Below are positions 8,350-16,805 of a DNA stretch of 64,000 bases, in pieces. Both the position numbers and the translations under genes were made by a program. Every line of letters starts with the position of its first letter. Positions within the stretch are counted from its first letter, which is position 1. The stretch is taken from the NCBI RefSeq assembly GCF_030546645.1, contig NZ_JAUOTO010000002.1, positions 682,001-746,000 on the forward strand, written 5' to 3'. The notes under the pieces are model-generated. The model ran no database searches. It saw nothing but the letters and a program-made list of their open reading frames with translations, and had not been told where the DNA came from. This DNA is from Flavitalea plasmicola (GTDB lineage: Bacteria > Bacteroidota > Bacteroidia > Chitinophagales > Chitinophagaceae).

Positions 8350-9846
8350 CTAATTGTATCCGGGATTCTGGGACACGTTAGGGTTCAGCAACCTTTCATT
8401 ATTCGGGATCGGGAAGATGAAATTCACCGTGGTCCCCGGCGTCACCGTCACACTTTTGTTAATGGCATTTGTCCCATCCTGTGACTGGGGGTGGACAAAG
8501 GTCCTTTGCAGACGATAGAGGTCCCAGAAGCGGTAGCCTTCAAAAGCCAGCTCCTTGGCCCTTTCGTTGAGGATATCCTCCAGCACCTGCGCGCCCGTGG
8601 AGGCGTATCCCGCAAAAGACGGGTCGCGTTGTTTGGCCACCATATTCAGGTATTTCAGGGCGTTGGTCTCATCGTTCAGGTTGTAATAGGATTCCGCCAG
8701 CATCAGCAATACTTCCGCAAACCGTACGATCTTCACGTCATCGTAGTTGACCACATCGATGGGGTATTTCGTGACATAGTAAGCAGTGCCCAGCTGGCCG
8801 CTGCGCGTGGAAGGATTGTACAGGCTTTTGCGTGCATCCGTCGGAGAATAAGAGTCGTAAAACGCCTTGGTCGCCAGGATATCCCCGTAGCTTCCCAGGG
8901 GCTTGGGGACGTAGATATTGGCCAGGGTGCCATCTGCTACGTTGTTATTGGCATCAGAAGTCACCTCGAACATCGTCTCGATCTTATCGTTGGAAACACC
9001 GGCATTCTGCCAGTATCCCACCAACGCCGTGCTGGTGGCCAGGGAATAGCCCCCGTTGTCGACGATGTCCTGCGCCTTGTCATGTACGGCCTGCCAGTTG
9101 CCCATGTGCTGGTAAACGCGGGCCTGCAGGGCCTCGATGACATATTTCGTCACGAAAGTATAGTTCATGGTCCTGTTGACGCCCGTGCTGGTGAAAGCCA
9201 TGGTCGCTGTCTGGGCATATTTTGACAATAGCAGGGCCGAATCCAGGTCCGACAGGATCTGGGTATAGACCTCTCCTACTTTGCTACGGGCCGGCAGCGC
9301 TTTGTAGTCGAAGAATTTTACGATGGGCACGCCGTCATTGTCAGCCCCTGCCGCATAAGGCATGGAGTAATTGCGGGCCAGGTCGAACAGGAAGAGGCCT
9401 CTCAGGGCGTACGCCTCGGCGTACATATGGCTGATGGGATTATTCGTATTCGGCAATCCGCAATTGATGATAAAATTGGCGTTCTTGATGCCCGCGTAGG
9501 CGTTGGACCAGCAATCCCGCGGGTAGGCATTGGTCTTGTCCATATCGTAGTTATTGAAGCCCAGGTACCGTCCGGAGTTGCTGGAAGACAGGAAGGCGTT
9601 GTCGGCCATCAGGTCCCCCTTGATGGCATAGGTCCTGCCATAAAAGTCCGTGGCGCGCATGGAAGAGTACAGGCCCAGGATGGCCGTGTACATGGTGGCC
9701 TCGCTGGTGATGGCCGTGGAAGTCGGCGCTCCGTCCTTCGGCGTCTGGTTCAGGAATGATTTGCTGCAGGAAGAGAGCGTGAACATCAGGTAGCTCACTC
9801 CCAGTATCCCTGCCATATATCGACGTAACAAACTTGTTCTTTTCAT
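8350..9846 (-). CDS. SusD/RagB-family nutrient-binding lipoprotein
   Basis: A 498-residue surface lipoprotein. The signal peptide ends in a lipobox (LSSC, Cys 27). The SusD fold follows: an alpha-helical TPR region containing EAYALRGLFLFDLARNYSM, the ARVYQHMGNWQAVHDKA helix pair, and the C-terminal block LNERAKELAFEGYRFWDLYR. SusD proteins sit over the SusC pore and capture glycans or other substrates. It starts 28 bases after the susC stop and is co-transcribed with it. No glycoside hydrolase, sigma factor or sensor adjoins the pair, so the substrate cannot be inferred. Confidence 0.95.
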   Translation of the reverse strand: MKRTSLLRRYMAGILGVSYLMFTLSSCSKSFLNQTPKDGAPTSTAITSEATMYTAILGLYSSMRATDFYGRTYAIKGDLMADNAFLSSSNSGRYLGFNNYDMDKTNAYPRDCWSNAYAGIKNANFIINCGLPNTNNPISHMYAEAYALRGLFLFDLARNYSMPYAAGADNDGVPIVKFFDYKALPARSKVGEVYTQILSDLDSALLLSKYAQTATMAFTSTGVNRTMNYTFVTKYVIEALQARVYQHMGNWQAVHDKAQDIVDNGGYSLATSTALVGYWQNAGVSNDKIETMFEVTSDANNNVADGTLANIYVPKPLGSYGDILATKAFYDSYSPTDARKSLYNPSTRSGQLGTAYYVTKYPIDVVNYDDVKIVRFAEVLLMLAESYYNLNDETNALKYLNMVAKQRDPSFAGYASTGAQVLEDILNERAKELAFEGYRFWDLYRLQRTFVHPQSQDGTNAINKSVTVTPGTTVNFIFPIPNNERLLNPNVSQNPGYN

Positions 9847-9874
9847 TGTAGTATGAATTTTTACGCTGCTGCGA

Positions 9875-12800
9875 TTAGAATGTAATGTTTATACCGCCCG
9901 TGAAAGATTTGGAGGGCATCACCTGCTGCTGGTTCAATCCCAGGATCCCTTGTTCCGGATCGTTCAGGATGTCCTTGTCATAGCGTTTGGTCCATAGGTT
10001 CGTACCGCGGACATAAACGTTGATGAAACTGACATGCAGCCTTTCTGTGATCGACTTTGCGGTGATCCGGTAGGCCAGCTGCACGTTGCGCAGGCGGATG
10101 TAATCACCCTTGAAAAGCAGGCGGTCGGAACCTGAAGAGGTGTTGGCCAGGCCGAAGACATACTTCGGGACATTGGTCTTGTCGCCGGGCTTTTGCCATC
10201 TTTCCAGGTTGAGGGTATACTTGCCGCGTGTGGCATAGGTACCGTCCAGGAAATACTGAGCGTAAGCCTCCTGGATATAATTGCCATAGTTATAATAGAA
10301 ATCAAAGTTCAGGCTGATGCCTTTCACGGTCACGGTGCTGCCCACGCTGCCGTAGTATTTGGGATCGGCCTGCTTGCCCACGAAGAATAAAGGAGCCGTA
10401 CCACGTGTCTTGGTGGTCGCCTTTCTGCTGCTGTCCGTGTACCACATGGCGGCCCCATCCGCGGGGTCGACGCCTGCCCAGCCCCTGGTATAGAACGAGT
10501 ACATGGAGAGGCCTTTGCGCATGAAGAAGCTGGCGTTCTGCAGGTTCTGCTGGTCTCCGGCAGGGAGGCTGGTGACCTTGTTCCTGTTGTGCGTCAGATT
10601 TGCGTTGATCTCCCAGGTGACGTCCCTGGTCTGCACGGGAATGATGTTGAGCGTGATCTCGTATCCCTTGTTCTCCAGGTCGCCTACGTTGTTGATGAAG
10701 CTGGGAAAACCCGATGTGGGGGAAACATTCTGGGGCAGCAGTGCGTCCTTCGTAATCCTTTTGTAATAATCGAATGTGATATTAATGCGATTGCTTAAAA
10801 GACCGATGTCGACACCGATGTCCGTCTGCTTGTTCTTTTCCCAGGTGAGCTTTTCATTTCCTATCTGGTCAAACCGGCCGCCGGCCACGCCATTGTAGTT
10901 GTAGCCGAAGCTATACAGCTGCCGCCAGCCATAGTTGGGGATCTCTGCGTTACCATTGCTGCCATAGCTGGCGCGGATCTTCAACAGGGAAAGGGTGCGC
11001 GCCAACGGCTTCAGGAACTCCTCGTTGGAGAGGGTCCAGCTGGCGCCAACGGAAGCAAAATTACCCCAGCGATCACTGGTGCTGAACCGTGAGGAAGCGT
11101 CCCGGCGATAGCTGCCATACAGCGAATATTTATCGCTCAGGGACAGCGTCAGGTTGCTGTAATACCCTTCAAACGTATAGTTCGAGCCGGTCACCTTGCC
11201 ATTGGTGGAAGTTGCGCCATTGGTGGACAGGTAGTAATCGAAGTTGGGGAAGTTGGTGACGTTGCCCACCTGCTGGAAGAAATCGTTCTTGATCCCTTCG
11301 TGTCCCAGCTTGGCGTCCAGGGAAAGCTTTTGGTCGCCCAGCACCGAGAAATCATGGTGATAATCGAACTGGTTGATCCAGTCATACAGGAAGTTGCGGG
11401 TGTAATAAGCAATACCCTGTCCCGCGGAGCCGGAGGCGTCTCCATGGTAGGGGTTGTTGAACTGGTATTCTTCGTTGGTGGTGTATTGGAGGCCCATGGT
11501 AGTGGTAAACTTCAGGCCTTCGATGATCCTGTATTCCAGGGATTGGTTGGCCATGCCCTGGAATGCTTTCAGCCAGCGTTTGTCATGGGCGGCAATATAG
11601 AGGGGGTTGTAGTGCGAGGGGAAACCTGTGTTAGCCGTGCTGACATTCAGCGTACCATCCTTATTGTAAGGCGTCTGGGTGGGGCGCAGGGTCAGCGCCA
11701 CATACGTGGGGTTGCCGAAATAGCCGCCGCCGCCTGAAGTACCGCTGGAAGCCAGCGCCGAATTCTGGTTAACAGCACCCACCGTGATCTTCGTTGTGAG
11801 GGTAAGCCTGTTCGTGGCGGCGTAGGTGATCTTCGTATTGCCCGTCACTCTTTTCAGATCCGTACCAATGGTGGTGCCTTCCTGCTTGAAGTAACCGCCG
11901 GAAAGATAGTATTTGATCTTGCCTTCTCCGCCTGTGGCGCTGAGGTTATATTGCTGCTGCGTACCGTTGCGGGTGACCAGTCCCAGCCAGTCCGTGTCAA
12001 GGCCCGAGGTATCGCCATACTGGTGGAGGGAGGACGTGATACTGGCGTCCGTATAACCGCCGTTCACATAGCTTTCCCGCAGCATCATCAGCCAATCTTT
12101 CGCGCGGAGCGGACGTCCTTTGGCTGGAGGCAGGATGGCTTTGTTATTACCAATTTCCACATCCGCCCTGAACTGCGCCTTCCCCTGCTTGCCGCTCTTG
12201 GTCGTGATCAGGATAACTCCGTTGGCTCCACGCGAACCGTAGATCGAGGTGGCGGCGGCATCTTTCAGGACCGTTATGCTTTCGATATCGTTGGCGTTCA
12301 TGGTCGCCAGCACGTTGGTGCTGGGATTGACGTTGAAAGTACCGGCATTGGAGGTGGAGACACCGTTGCCATTGCTCAGGTCGCCACCATTGATCTGCAC
12401 GCCGTCCACTACATAGAGCGGTTGTGCGCCGCCGTAGGTGAAGCTGCCTACGCCCCGGATACGGATGGCCTGGTTGGCGCCGGGCTGGCCAGTGGAAGCC
12501 GATGATTGCAGGCCAGCCGAAGCGCCCTGTAGCATCTGGTCCACGGAAGTAAAGGGCTTGTTCTCCAGCTTGTCTCCTCCGACCTTTACGATAGATGCGG
12601 TGGAAGTAGCCTTACGTTGGGTGCCGTATCCAACCACGACTACTTCATCCAGGCTGGTGTTGCTGGATTCCAGCGTGAAATCGATCACCCCTTTGTTGCC
12701 AATGGACATTTCCAGCGGCTTGAAATTAATGGCTGAAACGACGAGGGTTTTGGCAGCGGGAGGAACAGATATCGAAAAGCTGCCATCTGTGGAAGTGGAA

Positions 12801-12955
12801 GTGCCCAAGGCTTTGCCGCCTCTGACGATCACCGTTGCATTAGGGATGGGGGCTCCCTTTTCATCTGTCACTTTACCTGTGACAATACGGTTTTGTGCAA
12901 ATAACTGACTGACTGCCATGCAAAAGCATGCCAATAACAGCAGAAGTTTTCTCAT
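9875..12955 (-). CDS. SusC/RagA-family TonB-dependent outer-membrane receptor
   Basis: A 1026-residue outer-membrane importer with a signal peptide (residues 1-20, cleaved near LFAQ). A CarboxypepD_reg-like domain follows (VTGKVTDEKGAPIPNATVIV), then the SusC signature (LDEVVVVGYGTQ), a plug with IESITVLKDAAATSIYGSRG and the ANGVILITTKSG motif, and a long beta-barrel ending in SFTGGINITF. There is no N-terminal STN signalling domain, unlike the second SusC in this window. It works with the downstream SusD, energised by TonB-ExbBD. An inverted repeat lies in the upstream gap. Confidence 0.96.
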   Translation of the reverse strand: MRKLLLLLACFCMAVSQLFAQNRIVTGKVTDEKGAPIPNATVIVRGGKALGTSTSTDGSFSISVPPAAKTLVVSAINFKPLEMSIGNKGVIDFTLESSNTSLDEVVVVGYGTQRKATSTASIVKVGGDKLENKPFTSVDQMLQGASAGLQSSASTGQPGANQAIRIRGVGSFTYGGAQPLYVVDGVQINGGDLSNGNGVSTSNAGTFNVNPSTNVLATMNANDIESITVLKDAAATSIYGSRGANGVILITTKSGKQGKAQFRADVEIGNNKAILPPAKGRPLRAKDWLMMLRESYVNGGYTDASITSSLHQYGDTSGLDTDWLGLVTRNGTQQQYNLSATGGEGKIKYYLSGGYFKQEGTTIGTDLKRVTGNTKITYAATNRLTLTTKITVGAVNQNSALASSGTSGGGGYFGNPTYVALTLRPTQTPYNKDGTLNVSTANTGFPSHYNPLYIAAHDKRWLKAFQGMANQSLEYRIIEGLKFTTTMGLQYTTNEEYQFNNPYHGDASGSAGQGIAYYTRNFLYDWINQFDYHHDFSVLGDQKLSLDAKLGHEGIKNDFFQQVGNVTNFPNFDYYLSTNGATSTNGKVTGSNYTFEGYYSNLTLSLSDKYSLYGSYRRDASSRFSTSDRWGNFASVGASWTLSNEEFLKPLARTLSLLKIRASYGSNGNAEIPNYGWRQLYSFGYNYNGVAGGRFDQIGNEKLTWEKNKQTDIGVDIGLLSNRINITFDYYKRITKDALLPQNVSPTSGFPSFINNVGDLENKGYEITLNIIPVQTRDVTWEINANLTHNRNKVTSLPAGDQQNLQNASFFMRKGLSMYSFYTRGWAGVDPADGAAMWYTDSSRKATTKTRGTAPLFFVGKQADPKYYGSVGSTVTVKGISLNFDFYYNYGNYIQEAYAQYFLDGTYATRGKYTLNLERWQKPGDKTNVPKYVFGLANTSSGSDRLLFKGDYIRLRNVQLAYRITAKSITERLHVSFINVYVRGTNLWTKRYDKDILNDPEQGILGLNQQQVMPSKSFTGGINITF

Positions 12956-13050
12956 GTTGATTCGTTTTAGTTTTGGTTTCTAAAAATTAAAAATCAATTA
13001 AAACTACAAACTATTAACATTCGATTAACGTGAAAAAATAGATTAGTTTC

Positions 13051-13072
13051 CTAGCAAATGTGTAAGTGCTAG
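13051..13072. promoter_or_regulatory. Inverted repeat upstream of susC, possible operator
   Basis: CTAGCA and TGCTAG are separated by 10 bases, about 95 bases before the susC ATG. This is the only obvious dyad in the 190-base gap between ligD and susC. No regulator gene lies nearby, so its role is a guess. Confidence 0.3.
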
Positions 13073-13145
13073 AAAATCCAGCGTATGAATTGTAAAAAAA
13101 CCTCGCGAGATAATTACATGTGAAAAAAGCCCATATAATTTTGCC

Positions 13146-15089
13146 TCACCCCATGCGCTCTATTTGCCGGATAGTTTTTTCCAGGTCGATGCCTTTACCC
13201 AGCACCCCCTTGAACAGATCGCCTTCATTCTTCAGCCTGTCCATGATATTCAGCATGGTGAAGCTGGCTGGCGTCAGCCCCTTCTTCAATTCTTCCCAAT
13301 GCAGGGGTGTGGAAACGGTAGCGCCCGGACGGGGTCGCACTGAATAAGGAGCCGCCAGGGTCTGGATCTCCCTGTTCTGGAGAAAATCCAGGTAGATCTT
13401 TTTCTTTCTTTTGGCGGGTGTCCGTACCAGGCTGGTGAAGGGGGCGATGCGCTGGTCCTTATTCGCCATTTCCACGATGAGCCGTGCCAGCATGCGGGAT
13501 TGGTCGTACGTATATTTTGCCTTGAGCGGAATATAGATATGCATACCCGTGGCGCCGGAGGTCTTACAAAAGGCGGGTAATTTCATTTCGTCCAGCAGTT
13601 CCTTTATCACCAGCGCGACCGTCACCACCTGGTCATAGGGATTGTTGTCAGGGTCCAGGTCGATGACACACCAGTCGGGGTGATGAGGGGCGGCGGTGCG
13701 GCTGTGCCAGGGGTTCATTTCGATGCATCCCAGCGAGGCCATGTACAGGAGGGAGGCTTCGCCGGTGCAGACCATAAAGTCGATGGGTCCCTGCGATTCG
13801 CTGTCAAAGCGGTAGGTGGAGATCCAGTCCGCGACTTTTCCCGCCGTATTCTTCTGGTAGAAATTCGATCCTGCGATGCCGTTGGGATGCCGGTTCAGTG
13901 ACTGGGGTCTGTCGAGCATATACGGCAGGATATATGGGGTAATTTCGTGATAGTAGTTCAGCAGGTCCCGTTTGGTATACTTTTCCTTTGGCCAATAGAT
14001 CTTATTGAGGTGCGTGAACTTCAGCTCCCGGCGATCTACCATCATGACCTGTTCATCCGCCGTACCGGCGGGCAGCAATGCCGTCCCCGACTTTTTGGCC
14101 GGCGCTTTTTTTGTGGCATTTTTGGGTGCGTTTACCATTTTTACATTTTTTTCGTTGGATGCATGCTTGTCCTCCCGTAATCCTGCAAAGATGGGATGGC
14201 GGAGGATCCTGTCTGTCGTCCATTCCGAGAATTTCACCTCGCATACCAGCTCGGGTCTCAGCCAGGTAGCAGGCTGGTTCGTGTGAGGGACGGTCGCGAA
14301 AGGGCATTTATCCGTGATCAGCGGCTGGAACTTTTTGGACATTTCCTTCAGGTCTTTGTCTGAAAAGCCGGAGCCGCTGTGCCCGATGTAGACCAATTTT
14401 TTTCTTTCGTACCTACCCAGGATGATGGCACCAAAGAACTTACGGCTGCGCCGGGGAAGGGTAAAGCCGGCAATAATGGCTTCCATCCTGTGATTGTTTT
14501 TCATTTTCAGCCAACTGCCACTGCGTGCGCCCACTTCATAGGTGCTGTCGATCTTTTTCGCCATGACGCCTTCCAGTCCGTGCCGGACGGCCGTTGCGAG
14601 GAAGTCGATCCCTTTTCCCACGATGTGGTCACTGTACCGGATGCGGTCGTCTTTGTTGGGGAAAATGTTTTTCAGGATCTCTTTCCTTTCCAGCAGCGGT
14701 AGTTGGGTAAGGTCTTTCCCTTCGTACCACAGTATGTCGAACACATAGTATACCAGGTGGGCGGTGGCCTTGTTCTTCAACACGTTCTGCAGCTGCTGGA
14801 AATTGGCGTACCCGTGCTCGTCCAGGGCTACGATCTCGCCATCCAGCACCGCCTTGATATTCCATTGTTCCAGTGCGCCCCGGATGACGTCAAATTTCTC
14901 GTTGAAAGAAAGGTTATTACGGCTGCGCATCTCCACTTTCCCCCTGTTGAGATAGCTGACGACCCTGTAGCCGTCCCATTTGATCTCATAGATCCAGTCC
15001 GGGCCATCGAAGGGCTGATCCACGAGGGTGGCCAGCATTGGCTTCACGTCCCTGGGGAACGGCGTCTTTTTAGCCTTTGACAGGTGCAT
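13146..15089 (-). CDS. ligD: DNA ligase D, LIG-POL form without phosphoesterase domain
   Basis: A 647-residue ATP-dependent DNA ligase fused to a primase-like polymerase, acting with Ku in end joining. The ligase domain comes first (about residues 15-310), with the adenylated lysine at K37 in EIKWDGYR and the GLEGVMAKK motif. A linker rich in lysine and alanine follows. The POL domain (about residues 350-647) has catalytic aspartates D477 and D479 in VIDLDPD and the motif SGATGMHIYIPL. The 3'-phosphoesterase domain that opens many LigD proteins is absent. A second, full-length LigD lies at 41.0-43.6 kb. It is divergent from the MscS gene. Confidence 0.95.
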   Translation of the reverse strand: MHLSKAKKTPFPRDVKPMLATLVDQPFDGPDWIYEIKWDGYRVVSYLNRGKVEMRSRNNLSFNEKFDVIRGALEQWNIKAVLDGEIVALDEHGYANFQQLQNVLKNKATAHLVYYVFDILWYEGKDLTQLPLLERKEILKNIFPNKDDRIRYSDHIVGKGIDFLATAVRHGLEGVMAKKIDSTYEVGARSGSWLKMKNNHRMEAIIAGFTLPRRSRKFFGAIILGRYERKKLVYIGHSGSGFSDKDLKEMSKKFQPLITDKCPFATVPHTNQPATWLRPELVCEVKFSEWTTDRILRHPIFAGLREDKHASNEKNVKMVNAPKNATKKAPAKKSGTALLPAGTADEQVMMVDRRELKFTHLNKIYWPKEKYTKRDLLNYYHEITPYILPYMLDRPQSLNRHPNGIAGSNFYQKNTAGKVADWISTYRFDSESQGPIDFMVCTGEASLLYMASLGCIEMNPWHSRTAAPHHPDWCVIDLDPDNNPYDQVVTVALVIKELLDEMKLPAFCKTSGATGMHIYIPLKAKYTYDQSRMLARLIVEMANKDQRIAPFTSLVRTPAKRKKKIYLDFLQNREIQTLAAPYSVRPRPGATVSTPLHWEELKKGLTPASFTMLNIMDRLKNEGDLFKGVLGKGIDLEKTIRQIERMG

Positions 15090-15150
15090 ATGCTGATCGT
15101 TATGGTGCTGTAAGTTAAAAATTCATGCCAGCCGGATAAAACAAGAACTT

Positions 15151-15166
15151 TGGAATGAAGCTTGTA
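15151..15166 (+). promoter_or_regulatory. Sigma-54-like sequence upstream of the MscS channel gene
   Basis: TGGAATGAAGCTTGTA has TGG at -24, correct spacing and TTG(T)A at -12. The predicted start would leave a leader of about 20 bases before the ATG. Confidence 0.35.
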
Positions 15167-15197
15167 ACTTACACGAAATTGCCCAATTCCCCCGGAT

Positions 15198-16310
15198 ATG
15201 GATGATTTTTTAAGCAAGTTCGACCGTTTGCCCGACATAATATGGGACCTGATCTTAATTGCAGTGGCTATTGCCATTGGTCTCCTCGTGAAAACGCTGC
15301 TTTCCCTTTTCTTCAGGAGGAAACCGTCCGTGCAGCCGCATTATTCCATTACGCGCAGCATACTGGTCCGCATGGGCAAACCTTTCAGCTATCTGCTGCC
15401 TCTGCTGACCTTTAATTTCCTTCTTCCTTTAATGAAGATCAAGGCCGCGTTTTACCCGGCGCTGGACAGGACGGTGGGAATCCTGCTCACCCTGGCTTTC
15501 GCCTATGTGCTGATCGGCGTCGTAAAGATCTTTGAAGATTATGCCTACCATTCTTTCGACATAACGAAGGCGGATAACCTGAAAGAGCGTAAGATCCGCA
15601 CGCAGCTGCAGTTCATCCGCAAGCTGGCCATTGGATTGATCGTCATTCTCACCGTTTGTATCATCCTGCTGAGCTTTAACAACCTGCGTAAGCTGGGCGC
15701 CAGCCTGCTGACCGGCGTGGGCGTAGGCGGGATCATCATCGGCTTTGCGGCCCAGAAGTCGTTGGGCAACCTGCTTGCCGGCTTCCAGATAGCCTTTACG
15801 CAGCCCTTACGCATCGACGATGTGCTGGTGGTGGAAGGAGAATGGGGAAGGGTCGAAGAGATCACCCTTACATATGTTGTGCTTAACATCTGGGATCAGC
15901 GCCGCCTGATCCTGCCCATCAATTATTTTATCGAGAAACCATTCCAGAACTGGACAAGGACGACGGCGGATATCCTGGGAACGGTGTTCCTCTACCTCGA
16001 TTATACGGTGCCGTTGGACCCCCTCAGGAAGGAGCTCACCCGCCTGCTGGAGTCCAATCCCTTGTGGGACAAAAGAGTGAAAGTATTGCAGATCACCAAT
16101 GCCACAGAAAAGACCATCGAGGTGCGGGCGCTTATGAGCGCCAGCAGCTCCGGCAATGCATTTGACCTTCGGTGCGACGTTCGCGAGGGTCTTATTAAAT
16201 TCGTACAGGAGCACTTCCCCGACAGTCTTCCTCACGGCCGGACCATAGTGGAAGTTCCTTCGGGCGTGGCTCCTTTGGAAGCCGGTGTTTCCGACGGGGA
16301 AACATCATAG
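15198..16310 (+). CDS. MscS-family mechanosensitive ion channel
   Basis: A 370-residue small-conductance mechanosensitive channel. There are about four N-terminal transmembrane helices. The pore helix region contains GVGVGGIIIGFAAQKSLGN followed by LLAGFQIAFTQPLRIDDVL. The beta domain (WGRVEEITLTYVVLNIWDQR, LPINYFIEKPFQNWTR) and a cytoplasmic cage follow. MscS channels open under membrane tension to release solutes during hypo-osmotic shock, which suits the glycogen/trehalose and stress genes of the window. The stop overlaps the convergent acidic-protein gene by 6 bases. Confidence 0.95.
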   Translation: MDDFLSKFDRLPDIIWDLILIAVAIAIGLLVKTLLSLFFRRKPSVQPHYSITRSILVRMGKPFSYLLPLLTFNFLLPLMKIKAAFYPALDRTVGILLTLAFAYVLIGVVKIFEDYAYHSFDITKADNLKERKIRTQLQFIRKLAIGLIVILTVCIILLSFNNLRKLGASLLTGVGVGGIIIGFAAQKSLGNLLAGFQIAFTQPLRIDDVLVVEGEWGRVEEITLTYVVLNIWDQRRLILPINYFIEKPFQNWTRTTADILGTVFLYLDYTVPLDPLRKELTRLLESNPLWDKRVKVLQITNATEKTIEVRALMSASSSGNAFDLRCDVREGLIKFVQEHFPDSLPHGRTIVEVPSGVAPLEAGVSDGETS

Positions 16311-16751
16311 CTCGTTTTCTTCGTCGTTGTCGTCAAGGCTATATTCGTTGTTCTCTTCGTCCTCCTCTCCTATCTCTTCGTTGAGATCGTCATCTTCGGC
16401 TCCGGGCACGTCCAGGTCTTCGCCCGAGAGGTCGTCATCGTCTTCGTTCAGGGGATCGCCGTCACCGTCCGTGTTGTCCAGCTGGCCTTCTATGAGGGGC
16501 TGGTCCTCACTTTCCGCTTTGCGATAGTCGATGTCTTCCAGCACTTTTCTTTCCTCCGGGGTGACGTCGGCGTCTGTCGCTGAAGTAATGTCTTCGTCGC
16601 CATCGCGTGGTTCCAGCACGTCATCTCCTTCTTCATCGGCGGAAGAGGGCGTAGTGTCGGCCAGCTCGCCCAGCCGGGGGGGACGTACGTGTTCCTGACC
16701 GGGAATATCTTTTACTTCCGGGAGATCGAGCTTCGTTTGTTTGATTGCCAT
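16305..16751 (-). CDS. Highly acidic, probably disordered protein of unknown function
   Basis: A 148-residue protein with no recognisable domain. After a short basic start (MAIKQTKLDLPEV) it is dominated by Asp and Glu, with runs such as DDDDLSGEDLDVPGAEDDD and GEEDEENNEYSLDDNDEENE. It has no signal peptide, membrane segment or cysteine. Such sequences are usually disordered and may bind cations or basic proteins; this window also encodes several lysine-rich peptides. A real start and a stop just inside the MscS gene support it as a gene. No function is claimed. Confidence 0.7.
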   Translation of the reverse strand: MAIKQTKLDLPEVKDIPGQEHVRPPRLGELADTTPSSADEEGDDVLEPRDGDEDITSATDADVTPEERKVLEDIDYRKAESEDQPLIEGQLDNTDGDGDPLNEDDDDLSGEDLDVPGAEDDDLNEEIGEEDEENNEYSLDDNDEENEL

Positions 16752-16805
16752 AAAGCTTTTTCAGGTGTGGATGCAAAAGGAATGCCCCTGACCTGCCCGC
16801 GGCGA

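Noticed and set aside
9931-9941. GGTTCAATCCC, resembling a tRNA T-arm
   Set aside because: It lies inside the susC coding sequence and no acceptor stem or anticodon arm can be built around it.
13088-13115. CTCGCGAG next to a run of seven A on the plus strand (T on the minus strand), as a ligD terminator
   Set aside because: The palindrome leaves no loop for a stable hairpin, so I do not call a terminator.
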